50,677 nt of DNA from Gymnopus androsaceus JB14 (Eukaryota > Basidiomycota > Agaricomycetes > Agaricales > Omphalotaceae). Below the pieces are notes generated by a model. The model did no database searches, was not told the origin of the DNA, and saw only the letters and a program-made list of their open reading frames with translations. Below are positions 33,533 to 44,531 of the stretch, one piece after another; position 1 is the first letter of the stretch; each line of letters begins with the position of its first letter. A program made the position numbers and the translations under genes. The stretch is from NCBI GenBank assembly GCA_009733575.1, contig ML769801.1:1-50677 (forward strand), read 5' to 3'.

Positions 33533-36336
33533 CTAGAACCAATCGCGTTGCGGGCGTTCCGTGAGTGAAGGACGCCCGCCTTTCGAACCGGTCTTTTGAA
33601 CTGAGACCAATCGCGTCGGGGGCAATCCGTGAGCCCGCCATTTGGACCGGTACTGCTGCCAATAATCTCGGGAGCATTCCGTGAGTGAAGGACGCCCGCC
33701 ATTTGGACCAGTGCTGCTGGGACCAATTGCGTCGGGGAGATCCGTGAGTGAAGGACGCTTGCTAGGAGTCCAACTGCGTAATTTCGCAGCAAAGATTTCA
33801 AAGGCTAGGTAGGAGGGACGATGATTCTCCTGATATTGTCCTCGTTCCAAAAATTTCTTCATACAGACGCCACATGAATACCGATCTGCAAGGAAGGGCC
33901 AGTATTGGTCACCTTCCTGAACTTCAGGAGCCATGTAGCCCTTGGTCCCACGTACACCTGTGATCATGCGATTCACATCCACAACAGAGAGATTAAAGTC
34001 GATGATTTTGAGTCGTGTACTGTGGCCTGGCCAAGACCAAGTTGTCGGGTTTGATATCCATATGGGCTACCTTGAGTTGGGAATGGAGGAAGTCAATACC
34101 CTCCGAGAGCTGAGCACAAAGCAATAAAGCATGGCTTTCCAAGTAGCTCCCTCCCTTCCTCATTTCTTCACTGAGTGGAATGTGATAAGGAAGTTCGAGA
34201 TACTCTCCATCTGACCGCTGGCCAGTTGACCAGTCCGGGATGAAGTGCGCGATGCCTGGGTGCTGAGAGTCACGCGTATGCTTACAATATTCTTGAAGAC
34301 GCTTATAGACCGCAAGTTCCTGCCTCCCCAACCTACCACCAATCATTTTTCGAACACAGCGGAACCCTGACTTGAGATTGATGAAATAGACACCAGGCTG
34401 CATCAACTCAAAATCAATTCAAGATATACAGAGACCACATTTTAAAAAAATTCATACACGAGGCGATTGCTCGACACTCATGTCCGCGTTCAACGCCGGG
34501 GACACGAAGCTTGACTCCGATTCCTCAACACTGGGTAAGTGCAGATCGACCATGCTCGTGTTCGCCTGCGAGACCACAACACCATCTGTCCTTCGCCTCT
34601 TAGATGCAGGGAGGCCAGCTTCACTCTCTGCTACCCATTTTCCGACATTGTTTTCCTTGAAAACAATTGAAGTGTCATTGATCTTTTTCCAGACATTGCT
34701 GAGGAGTTCTTGTTGGGAAGGACTGAGTTGACGGGCACGTGGATCACCGGCATTGAGAAGTCTGAGATGAAAGTGCGCTCGGGCATGGGCTTCTAACAAA
34801 GGATATTCATCTTGAGTGTATTGCGGTCCTGGGTATTGCAAGCAATGATAGAGGATCTAACAATAAGTCAGTCTCTTGATTGGGTGCGAAAGAAAACAAT
34901 GCATACCTGGTTGTCCTTCTCATACACCAAAAAACACTGCCCTCGATACTCCTCGCTCACCCAGAAGATGGGCAAACAGCAGGTGTCGCTCTTGAAAGTA
35001 CGATTTATGAAACGAACATAAAATGCCGCTTGTACCAACATTCGCCGCCAATCCTTCCTGAGGTTGTGGGAATCCACTTCAATGATTAGAGCAAGTTCGA
35101 AACGGCAGGCTAGCATCCCGTCCGATTTGGGATGAATCAGATGAAGCCTTGTGTCGTCCAAGCAGCTATCAACGTTCTGCAGAGTTAACACACCCATGTG
35201 ATTTGGCCAATGATGGCTGGGACTACAAATCTAGCGTCAGTTTGTTCGGGACATGTTGTCAACGCGGAAACTTACGTGGGCCAGAATGTGCGCGCTTGTG
35301 AGCTGTACGACGGCCTCAATGCACATATAGCATCAGCAAAGATGTTTTCTGATATGTCTTGTTCCAACTTTAATCCTGACTGTTTCAAGGGGCGTAGCTT
35401 GTGACCGAGAAAATGTATTTCGGCAGCACAGACTGCTGGGTCAAAGGGGGCGGAATAGTCATAGACAGGAGGAGCAGGGGTGGCAGGTGTTGAAGCACCT
35501 TGTGTAGACGTATTTGAGTGCTGAATGGGAGGTGATATGATGCAGAATTCAGAGGGGTTCAACCCTGGGGTAAAGGAAATTTTTGTATACACCTCGAAGA
35601 AGCTCATCTCAGGACTCTGAAGCATCATTCAGAAATCAGTATTCTGCAAATTGACCAGGGCTTAGTTACGTACCTCTTGAGGCCAGTGCGTACAATCCCT
35701 CTTACTCTCCATTTGCTCTTTCTTGGCCTGAACAAACGGGGCAAATCACCGTCTATGTTTTCAGAGATGCCAGCGGTGACAAGCGAATACTCCGAAAAAC
35801 TGGTAGCATTGCCCATTTTGAAAATGGCGTCGATATAAGATGGGTCGAGCTGATTTTCATGCAAGTAGCGACGAAGGAATTCGTCCACAATATCGGATTC
35901 ACCACGGGCTTCGAAAGACTCACAATACGCTGTGAATTGGTCTAGACAAATCCATTTTAAGGAATGAAGGATTTACAGAAGCCATGAAACAAAACATACC
36001 GTCAAAAACAAGGCAAGCACCTCCACGTCCTATGATTTGGGCCAACGTCGCAGCACCAGTGAAATCTTGATAATCTGAGCGCATTTTCAAGACTGTTTCA
36101 GGCATATGTTTCTGAGGGATAATCAGCACGGCTACCAGGACCCCCTCAGGGATCGCTGGCTGCTTTTTCCGAATGTCGTCCATGGACGCGATTAAAGTGC
36201 GCTTTGTGTCAAGCCCGGTCAAACCGATGGAATGCCAAACGGGCCTGCTCCTACCATTATGGTAAGCGTCTATTTTTTCGCTGTAGGTGCATAGCAGGAG
36301 GTCCATGACCTTGGAGGGTTTTGACCTGGGGGCCAT
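33533..36336 (-). pseudogene. FunK1-like protein kinase with long N-terminal region, frameshifted
   Basis: Starts at 36336 (MAPRSKPSKVMDLL). Exons 36336-36000, 35941-35670, 35616-35276, 35222-34907, 34856-34458 and 34406-33533 join in phase by my splice choices. The first 450 residues are of unknown type. A middle region (CRFELALIIEVDSHNLRKDW) resembles the segment before the kinase in fungal FunK1 proteins. The kinase carries HMDIKPDN in place of HRD, DFN in place of DFG, and APE in KGYMAPEV. One extra base near 34033 shifts the frame between HMDIKPDN and DFN. The C-terminus is an RPSLT-type 21-residue repeat. Its promoter is cassette copy b. FunK1 kinases are expanded in mushrooms; substrates are unknown. 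Confidence 0.7.
33550..33765. repeat. four tandem repeats of about 62 bp at the kinase 3' end
   Basis: TCCGTGAGTGAAGGACGC followed by CCGCCATTTGGACC recurs four times, one copy shortened. On the minus strand the unit encodes RPSLTDLPDAIGPSSTGPN. Because units are not all multiples of three, the repeat changes frame after the first copy, so the tail would differ between alleles. Confidence 0.8.
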
Positions 36337-36664
36337 ATTGAAGAGCAGCTATTTAAATGTAAGCTTCCGTGGCGTCGTGGCAACACTGAACAATGGTCGG
36401 TCAAACGACTGAAAGTACAATACACGCCGTGACAGCGTGGAACGCCAAGCAAGACAAAGTTTTGTCCTTGTAAAAGAATCAGATATTAGAACGGTAAGTC
36501 AAAGCTTGACTTACCTTGACCTTTCTGCAAGGGCCGTGTTGTGGTACTGAAACAAGCGAAGCAGAAGTTGCTTACATGATGCGCGCGTGTACTTATAGTT
36601 GCCGTCGGCCAAATTCCACAACCAAAAAGGAAGTCGGCGCTTGACGGCGCTTGTGACGCAAGAC
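36337..36664 (-). promoter_or_regulatory. shared promoter-leader cassette, copy b (kinase gene)
   Basis: The minus strand carries the full core block with TATAAG (plus-strand 36592-36597). It is identical to copy c for about 80 bp up to CTTCTGCTTC. Homology ends soon after TTTCAGTACC; the rest of the leader to the ATG at 36336 is unrelated. A short A-rich minisatellite (36660-36740) lies upstream, as at copy a. Confidence 0.8.
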
Positions 36665-36763
36665 TTTAAAAATTTGAAAACGATTAAAATTTTGAAAATG
36701 ATTAAAAACTTGAAAACGACTAAAAACTTGAAAAGACAATACAATAAAAATTAAATCTCCGGT

Positions 36764-37290
36764 ACTAGAGCCCCGCCGTCGTCACAACACTCGGGCCTAT
36801 TGAAGCTGAATCAACGACTTTACACGTCGCCCCGGATGTTCTTGAAAACGAGATAGATAGGGAGCAAATCTACCCGACAGTGATTAGTGAAGGCCGGCGA
36901 AAGGATCACCAGCTTACCGTCTTGCAATCCTTTCCACCCGTCTCTTGTCTCCTGGACGCGGATTCACGACGTTCTGTGCGTTTATTTTACTGACTCGCAT
37001 TACCACAAGATCGCCATGGACTTTGAGTACAGGATTCCACGGGAGATACTGGTGCCTCTGAAAGAAGACCCGGAATCGGTCTACACCAAGCATGACATCG
37101 CAGTCGTGCACATAAGGCTGGAGAGTAGGCCAGCCCACGAAGCTCGATTCAACAAGCGGCAGACGGGGAACATCATGATTTGTCGGTGCATGAGTAGATT
37201 CTATTGCGATCTTTGGGGATGTATAAACGTTGGAAGTAGAAATCCTGAATGCTTTTATCGTAAAGGTGCAGCATGTCTATTGATTGGTTA
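36764..37290 (+). CDS. unknown protein fragment(s)
   Basis: An open stretch at about 36766-36992 contains HVAPDVLENEIDREQIYPTV. A second from 37015 starts MDFEYRIPREILVPLKEDP and runs to about 37289. They lie in different frames, separated by about 25 nt with no clear intron. Amino-acid composition looks protein-like on this strand. I do not recognise a family; they may be remains of one gene. Confidence 0.3.
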
Positions 37291-37569
37291 GAAATCTTAT
37301 AGCAAGAATGAAAGGTTTCACATACTTTAGTTAGGGTGCGGCGGGTTCGTGGCATTATGCGTGTGATATCGAGCGTAGGTGCAATGTAAAGAGCGTATGG
37401 GGGATCGCAGCCGGCTGCTGGTAGGCGAGAAGATTGGGTTCAATTTTTGGGTTGTTGGGTTGTCGCATTTTATCTGGAAATTTGACAATAAGCGATACAA
37501 ATGCTAGTCACCTAAACCCAGTAGACATACCGCTTCCCTTTTCGTCAAGCTTCTCAATTCAAATTGTAG

Positions 37570-37810
37570 CATAAGATTCAAAAAATTGTCCCAATGAAAT
37601 AACAATAACACCATGAGATAAGCTCGTACCAAGTAAGCTCATTATTGTTACTTCCCTCCCTTCTTCCCTAGAAGACTCCTTCTTGCTTCAAAAAATACTC
37701 CCATGGAAATAACAATAACATCACAAGATAAGCGAGTACCGAGTAAGCTCATTATTGTTACTTCAGTCCCTTCTTTCCTGAAGCCCTAGAAGACTCTCCT
37801 TCTTGCTTCT
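37570..37810. repeat. two tandem copies of a roughly 115-bp unit
   Basis: The phrases AAATAACAATAACA, GTAAGCTCATTATTGTTACTT and AGAAGACTC...CTTCTTGCTTC occur in the same order at 37573-37684 and 37690-37810. The second copy contains the 3' end of the minus-strand gene at 37758-38561, so the first probably derives from it. 37290-37570 shows nothing recognisable. Confidence 0.75.
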
Positions 37811-38561
37811 CAGACCCCGCTCCGCGTTTGTCCGCTTTCGCTAGAGTGTCTTTCTTATTTTTGAGTTGTTCTCGCAACAGTATATCTGCACCCCAATGGT
37901 CTTGATGATTTCTGAGAGCAGGTAATTCATGTTCAATCTAAAGGGTATTGTCAAAGAGCACTACATGTTGGGAATTTGAAAACTTACATGTGTACGAGCT
38001 TTGTCCAGAACATCTGCATTTTGTTGTGCGAGGTTATGCTGAACATTTAGATACAAGTCGACAGCTTCGCGGGCAGTTTTCTAGACAGTTTGAGCTGATA
38101 GGGAGATACGATAACAACACGGAGAGCTTACACGATAAGATGCCTTCAAAGCATCTGACCAGCCCACCGCGTTCACGGTAAGCTTACTTTTCGGTGGGGG
38201 TGTAAGGATTGTGCGAACTCCAGGTAACGAGTTGATGGAGTCATCTAGTTCACTCAACTGGAGAACCTGGAGGAGTTGCCCCCTTGTATGACTCGACAGA
38301 TGAGTCTTGGGGGGAAGGTGGGGCGATACCAATACCGATTCCGATAGGTGGAGGTCGATCTGACCTACGAGAATAGGGATGAAAGATGGGTTTGACGCGG
38401 AGGGTCTGGTGAATAGATAGTGAACGCTTCAAGCGTCGAGGGATAGATGTCGCGTAGACCGGAATTACTCGTGGTCGCGGTGCTACACGAGGAGAGAATG
38501 TGTCGATTATTGGAGGAGAGAATGTATCGGTTGTGAGTTGGAAGGAGGAGGCTGAAGACAT
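37758..38561 (-). CDS. unknown fungal protein, possibly frameshifted
   Basis: Starts at 38561 (MSSASSFQLTTDTFSPP). Exon 1 is Ser/Pro/Arg-rich with a GIGIGIAPPSP segment. It must change frame near 38245 to continue as LSELDDSINSLPGVRTILTP, ending at 38132. Exons 38080-37988 (REAVDLYLNVQHNLAQQNAD) and 37937-37758 (basic, Lys-rich tail) join in phase with good GT-AG sites. Length would be about 240 residues. No known domain is recognised. The downstream exons look well conserved, so the frame change may be a recent indel or an assembly error. Confidence 0.55.
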
Positions 38562-38766
38562 TGTGAGAGTGCGCCGGCGCAAGAAGGGGGAAAGAAGAGT
38601 AGCTATTCGAGCGAATCAACTCCGGTTTTGACACTGGAATGCCTGCCGTCCATGATTAGGGCATGCGAACAAAAGTTGGAAAAAGAACAAAAGCTTTTTT
38701 GTTCTTTTCGTGAGCATAAAGCCCTTCAGTCTTGCGTTATAGAGGTCCAACTAAGCACTCCTCAAG

Positions 38767-40233
38767 ATGAAGCTAACACCAAAAAGAAACGCTGACAAGA
38801 TGACAAGCGATCGCAGCAAATATGCGCTGCGTGGTGTCCTTGAAGGCCAGCTGGGACCAGTGACGTCCATCGCGGTTCATCCTTTAGGAACTTATGTCGC
38901 TTCTGGGGGTGAGTGTTTGATTCTACAAAGTCCATCGAAAATCTATCGAGTTTTACCGTCATTTCAAGGCGAAGAGGGAACCAAAATCTGGCACTTACCT
39001 AGTGCAAAACTTTTGGAAACACCCGCAGGAGCCTCAGATCGGGGCTATACCATGGCAGTTGTTTGGATCACAAAACCTGACGATGCAGAAGAAGGGATTG
39101 CGTTTGGAACCGACGACGGATACTTATGCGTCTGGCGAAGAAATGGAGTAAACGTTAGTCCTCAATGATGCTTCTGGATCAATATCGCTGACATACCGAT
39201 TAGTTTACTGAGGTTTTCAGCAAACGTCTGACTGGAGGCGTAGAAGGCCAAGAGATATCATCGATGGCATATGATCCGAGCTCAGGACACCTTGGTATTG
39301 TGCACCGATCAGAAGTAGTACATCGTTTCATCATCGATGGAGCGATGTGGCCGATACTGGTGAAATCGGTGGCAATACCAAAGCACTGGCCGCAAGCAGT
39401 CGTCTTTGGACAATCTGGCGTACGCGGGCCAGAGCTTTGGACCTTTGGCAGGGAAGACGGAGTCATGTAAGTGTTTGTTAAGGCTATATTTTTACACATA
39501 CTTACAGTGTACGATAGCCACATCTTGAACGATAACGGGCAGGTCATCCTAAAGTCCAAAGATACCGGTACTGTCATGTAAGTGGACTCGGATGATTATT
39601 GCATGAATCCGCTAATAGTAGCAGAGGCCACGCCGCTATCAACATGAAGGAGGATGCGCTCATCCTAGACGACGTATCTCAAGGCATAGCGCTCTACAAG
39701 CTTTCGGGCACGGAGAGGCTCAAGACCTTCAGCATACCTCACAGCGAGCGCAGGTCTCGAAATGTGGCCTTCCATGATGGTGCCAGTACAGTGATCTGTG
39801 GAAGCGACCATGGAAAAATTTATATTTTCGACCGTCGTACCGGAAAGATCAACGATACGATTCATGTCGGCGTTAAAGAATGGGTCCAGTCAATTGCGGT
39901 AAGCAAAGGTATCGATAGAGATGCGCAAGGTTTCTGATTCTGCAGCAGAGTATTGAGGTGGCAGGAATTCCGCAGATTCTGGTAGGACAATCTGGCGAAA
40001 ACGTAGGTCGAACAGCAATTCAGGTGTGGGAGAAGGTTTCGATTTCGCTCGTTAAGAACGATAAGAAGAGGGGGGCAACCTATGATGGGCCTTGGCTGCT
40101 CCTAGTGTTCCTGTCGACGCTTTTCGTTCTTGAGAATATCTTGGTGCGTCCGATTCGCTGTTCCAAGGGGAGCACAACAACTGAAGTTGCAACAGCATGT
40201 TCCTATCATAGCTACTTGTACTCAGTATGCTAA
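38767..40233 (+). CDS. WD40-repeat protein with C-terminal membrane anchor (404 aa)
   Basis: Exons 38767-38908, 38969-39153, 39204-39466, 39518-39577, 39622-39898 and 39946-40233 join in frame to 1215 nt. Beta-propeller blades are visible as GPVTSIAVHPLGTYVASGG, GTKIWHLPSAK, GIAFGTDDGYLCVWRRNG, NVAFHDGASTVICGSDHGKI and YIFDRRTG. A hydrophobic segment, WLLLVFLSTLFVLENIL, near the C-terminus predicts a membrane anchor after the propeller. No further enzymatic domain. WD40 proteins of this kind are a lineage-specific family in mushrooms; partners are unknown. Frame and splice sites are intact. Its promoter is not one of the shared cassettes. Confidence 0.85.
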
Positions 40234-40613
40234 AACCTTGAGGGAGAACGGACCTAATATGATACCCAAATAGTCTCCCCAGTCCATACTGAGCTTACTC
40301 TTCATTGTGTAGTATAATCTATTAAAACATGCAACAGAAGCGGCAATTATTAGTGGGCACGAAAGCAAATCAGCTTTAAACGCACTCGGTAGCCCTCATT
40401 TGACAGGGTCTGCTCGCATGCACCTTAATTTGCCCAGTGCCACAGGCCCAGTGTGCTCGCATGAGTCGCTGACCGCGACTGCTTTTCTTAAGGTTCTAAT
40501 TATTTGAGGATAACGGTATAATATTTTAATGAATAATTGGAGCAGCGTCGAAGAGCCAGTTGGCCATTGTCGAGGGCAACGCCACTGCAGCACTGGTGGT
40601 ACAGACGCAAGTG
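40234..40613. other. intergenic, nothing recognised
   Basis: Spacer between the WD40 gene and the cassette pair. No supported frame. Confidence 0.5.
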
Positions 40614-40700
40614 CCGCGAAAGTTGCTTACATGATGCGTGCGTTTACTTATAGTTGCCGTCGGCCAAATTCTCACAACCAAAAAGGAAGTTGGCGCTTAC
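40614..40700 (-). promoter_or_regulatory. shared cassette, copy e (orphan, minus orientation)
   Basis: The minus strand carries the core with TATAAG at plus-strand 40647-40652. It points towards the 3' end of the plus-strand WD40 gene and has no gene of its own. It forms the left arm of an inverted pair with copy d (about 30-bp loop). Confidence 0.75.
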
Positions 40701-40730
40701 CAGAGCGTAAGCTTGAAAAGACAGCTCGAC

Positions 40731-41099
40731 TTCCTTTTGGTTGTAGAATTTGGCCAACGGCAACTATATGTACACGCGCGCATCATGTAAGCAACTTCTG
40801 CTTCGCTTGTTTTAGGACCACCATCAGTAGGGCGTAAGTCTCCTCCTCAACGACCTTCACATTGAGTAAAGCTCTTTCTTCGTACACCTAGTGAACAAAT
40901 CTATCTTTTTCTTTTAGAGAGTCATTTGATAGTAGTCTACAATCTCACGATTGTCCGGGTACAGATCCTCACCTATTGTATGCTGCCGTGCGTTCCTGAT
41001 GTCTTATATAGGCATAGCTGCATCGCTGTAACCACGCCATTCTCACATTGTCTCTCATTGTCTCTCATTGTCTCTGTTCTCATCATGCATATCTATAGG
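40731..41099 (+). promoter_or_regulatory. shared promoter-leader cassette, copy d (Crinkler-like gene)
   Basis: Core GACTTCCTTTTGGTTGTAG...GGCAACTATATGTACACGCG with TATATG at 40765-40770, followed by GCAACTTCTGCTTCGCTTG and a leader resembling copies a and c (CCTCAACGACCTTCACATTGAGTAAAG). The donor-like GTGAGT of copies a and c is TTGAGT here. The ATG at 41100 is 335 nt from TATA. Leader tail 41040-41075 has three TCTCATTGTC-type repeats. Confidence 0.7.
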
Positions 41100-43908
41100 A
41101 TGACGACCAACCACGCACAAAGTGCAAGCATTGCTAAGCCTAATGTACGTATGCAGCTGAAACCCAATATTAATCTAATCCTATATGTTGCAGATCCAGG
41201 TTCGCAAAGGTCCCACGATTCTCTTGTTTGGGGTTTCGTGCACAACCCGAAGGTCTCTGGCAGGCATTTCCTCAACTGCTTAAGGACGTCAACCTTCGCG
41301 TATTCTTCTGACCAGAATCAACTTCAAACATTTGCTCTATAATGTAATAAACATGGGCGGGAGTATGCTCACAGTACCTACTGGGCCCTGTAGTGTCGTC
41401 TATCTCTTTGAACAAGTCAGGTGGAAGGGCAATGTTTGGATTGGCGAAGACAGCCAATCCATCATTTTCACTTTTCATGGCTTGCAGGATGATGATGGTG
41501 TATACTACCTGGGCTGGGTCAAACTTGATGCCTGAATCCACGAATGGTTTTCCGGTGACTCTACCATCCGAAACTTTCGCCCGAAGCATCCGTAACATGT
41601 TTTCGGAAACGGGTCATCATATCTGGATTTCTATTCCAATGATCTCGATTACTGCCGATATTTGGAGCGGTCAGGATTCTACAGCAAAGTACTTGAATTC
41701 GGCTACTGCAGGTACACTGGGACTACCAAGACTAAATTGATATGTGATTCGTGCCTTGTTTGTTGCGGCGTGCATTGGGGAGCATGTCCACTGACAACCA
41801 AAACACCGGTTAATATCAATGGGGCGAAGAAATACTTTGATCAATCTGGGTATAATGTCGTCCAAAAAGATCTTGCGGAAAAAGTCATTCAATTCGTCGG
41901 TGACAACCATTTTCTTTTGGTGAGCTTTGTTAAAACTTATAGTGATTGAATTGTACTGAAATTGAGTAGATTCAGGCGCCGCCTTGCTCAGGCAAAACCA
42001 CATTCTTGAAGCGAATTGCTCTCGTTCTCTTGGAACACTTACCAGACTGTTCTCTCCAGTTTTCAACAGGTGAGAAAACGAGAACGTTCTCTGGTTGAGC
42101 TCGCCTATAATCTTTTAACAGTGATCGGATCACCTGGAGAGTTTCTCGAATATATAGGCAACCCTGACTCTAAGAGACCTCTCTATCTGCTCCTTGACGA
42201 ATCTCAGCACACATATCCAAACAACAACTGGTGGAAAAACCTTTATCGCCAGCCGCCGTACCCTAATGTCTACGTAATTGCTGCTGGCAGTTTTGGCAGC
42301 CATTCCGACCCCCTGTCCCACTCACCGCCTGAAGATATCCCATCTCACTTGCGCATGAGTCTTTTTGATATGCCAGGCAGGCAACTCTACCTAGCGTTCA
42401 CAAAGCAGCATCTAACTTCCTGCTTGGAGTTGCATAAGCGCTTGCCTCAGGCATGGGAAGATGAGATCATCAAATATGCTTCCCCCACAAAGGCAACGGC
42501 GTTGATGGTGAGGGGTCCAACATTGGACCTGGGTTTGCATCCTGGGGTTGTTGGAACTTTGGTCCGCTTCCTTGAAGAGCGGGTTTGTTGTCTTGTTTTA
42601 TGTCATCCACAAGTACTAATGTTTGGCAGGTAACAAAAGATGACTGTCCGCACAATGAAAGCCCTCTGGAGGCGTTCCGTAAGGACACTCTATACGCTTC
42701 TGATCATCCATACCCCCGGGATTTGGGATGATGTGTTCCTCGCAAACCTATCCATGGCTTTTCTCCCGTTTGGATGCTAATGTTTTCGTCTATCTTTTTC
42801 CCCGGCTACATAATCATTTCAAACATCGCCCGCAAGGTTCCAGAGATTGTTGTTGTTAACACATATGGTCCGCTGCACGGAACCTATAGCTCTCCATCTT
42901 TCAATGGTGTCATTGACACCAATCATCTCATGATCCTCCCTGACACACTCTCAATCATCAATCCGGAATTTCGCTTGGAAGCCACCAAGAGATATCCGTT
43001 GCTTGAGGGCACTGCAACCAATCTCAGGAGCCACGATTTTTCAGAAGTGGAAAAAGTGCGCGCGCTTGTCAACGAAAACTTCATTGCCTGTAATCCACAT
43101 GAACGCTTCCATTCAGTGCTTCCAGGTCAACCTTCATCCAAACCATACTCAGCTCGTCAGATGAAAGCGTCCAACTCTCCACTCAATGATTTTGAACAAG
43201 CTGCCCATGATGCTAGGCAAATGGGTTGGCTTTTAGAGACTTGTTCGCAAACAGGATTAGAAGTCGATGTCCCTGACGGGCATACTCTCCTTGTATTACC
43301 TTCACTTTGGCATCTTTACTATTTGGAGCAGCTCACATCACCAGAGCGCCCAACACAATTCCGAATGACAGCTTCCCTGGATGCCTTTATCATTGCTGTG
43401 CTCAAGGAATTTAGAGGGTCAGTCTTGACTAAATACCTTCAAGAACAAGGTACTATTCGCGAAAGGGTTTACGAGATGGAGTTTTATTGGTGTGCTGAAA
43501 AGCTTGCGGGTGCCTGCTTTCTGACTCCTCAGGCTTCTGCAGCGACTGGGGGTGGCTTTGCTGACTTTGTAGTCCGGTCAAGGGAATGGGTTATAGAGCT
43601 GGTTTGTGATGGCAACAGAATCCCAGAGCACATGGCGCGGATAAGCAAGATGGGGAAATATACTCAAACATGGCCTAAGCATGAGTCGCGTCTGGTAGAT
43701 TTTTGTTTCACTGAAACCAAGAGGGATGACAGTGAGTAGCAATCACAAACTACCGTTGTTATCACCTCCCTCACTTTTGTTCCTAGAGCAGTATATTTAT
43801 GTGGGGCTCAAACTTCACGTCGACAATCCGGTTTATCATCGCACACAGGTTGAAATGACCATACGCACTGGAGGAGACCCAGCTACGAAGATCATCTTGA
43901 CAAATTGA
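41100..43908 (+). CDS. Crinkler (CRN/RHS-type) P-loop NTPase with PD-(D/E)XK nuclease-like domain
   Basis: The N-terminal exon 41100-41144 (MTTNHAQSASIAKPN) is followed by an unresolved stretch to about 41.7 kb. The NTPase is encoded by exons about 41740-41919, 41970-42069, 42122-42582 and 42630 onwards. Walker A is APPCSGKTT; Walker B is LYLLLDES. An in-frame TGA at 42729-42731 would end the protein unless a GTAAGG donor at 42679 is spliced to 42844. The C-terminal part to 43731, with final exon 43787-43908, holds ADFVVRSREWVIELVCDG, which fits the D and E-x-[LVK] core of the nuclease seen in CRN effectors. In fungi and oomycetes such proteins act in nuclei as effectors or in conflict. Whether this copy is functional is uncertain. 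Confidence 0.7.
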
Positions 43909-44079
43909 TGTTCCTGGACTTTGCATATTCCTATTTTCATTTCTTGCGCATCTGTAATCTCTGTGTACTTTAAATATGAACAATTCGTGCAACCAAATGT
44001 GAGCCGAAATGAGAATTTACAAGAGTAGCAATATGTGCAGAGAACATTAATGAATAATTAAGCATCCGAGGGCAATGTC

Positions 44080-44227
44080 CAGATGCGTGCATCTGCTGTT
44101 GGCCAAATTTGACAAACAAAAAGGAAGTCGGCGCTTGAGCGTTTTATGTTTCAGTTTTCAGTTTTTCAGAGTTGTTTTCAAGTTTTCAATCATTTTCAAG
44201 TTTTTAGTCGTTTTCAATTCAAGACGC
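44080..44227 (-). promoter_or_regulatory. shared cassette, copy f (partial), with A-rich minisatellite
   Basis: 44085-44137 matches the core on the minus strand (GATGCGTGCA, GGCCAAATTTGACAAACAAA, AAGGAAGTCGGCGCTTG) but lacks the TATA segment. 44140-44225 is the T-rich complement of the 18-nt minisatellite. Together with copy c it repeats the divergent arrangement of e and d. 43909-44080 has nothing else. Confidence 0.65.
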
Positions 44228-44531
44228 AACTTGCATCACAAGCGCCGACTTCCTTTTTGGTTGTGGAATTTGGCCGACGGCAACTATAAGTACACGCGCG
44301 CATCATGTAAGCAACTTCTGCTTCCCTTGTTTCAGTACTACCACGCTGGGCGTAACTCTTCCTCAACGACATCCACAGTGAGTAAATATCTTTCTTCATC
44401 TTATTCGTAGCGTACCAAAATTAAATTGAGAGAATTACGAGTAAAAATTGAGATTAACAACGAATCGGTTTAAGTTCTAAGACAAAAGACTAACAAAAAC
44501 CCCGTGTAGATTGTCAAAAGAAGACGGGACA
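44228..44531 (+). promoter_or_regulatory. shared promoter-leader cassette, copy c (Spt5-like gene)
   Basis: Core with TATAAG at 44285-44290, then GCAACTTCTGCTTC, leader, and a 5'UTR intron 44378-44509 (GTGAGT donor, GACTAAC branch, GTGTAG acceptor). ATG at 44532, 247 nt after TATA. Near-identical to copy a throughout, including the UTR intron. Confidence 0.8.

Noticed and set aside
41272..41598. Minus-strand frame as a confirmed gene
   Set aside because: Protein-like composition but no recognised family, start signal or splice partners; kept as an observation only.
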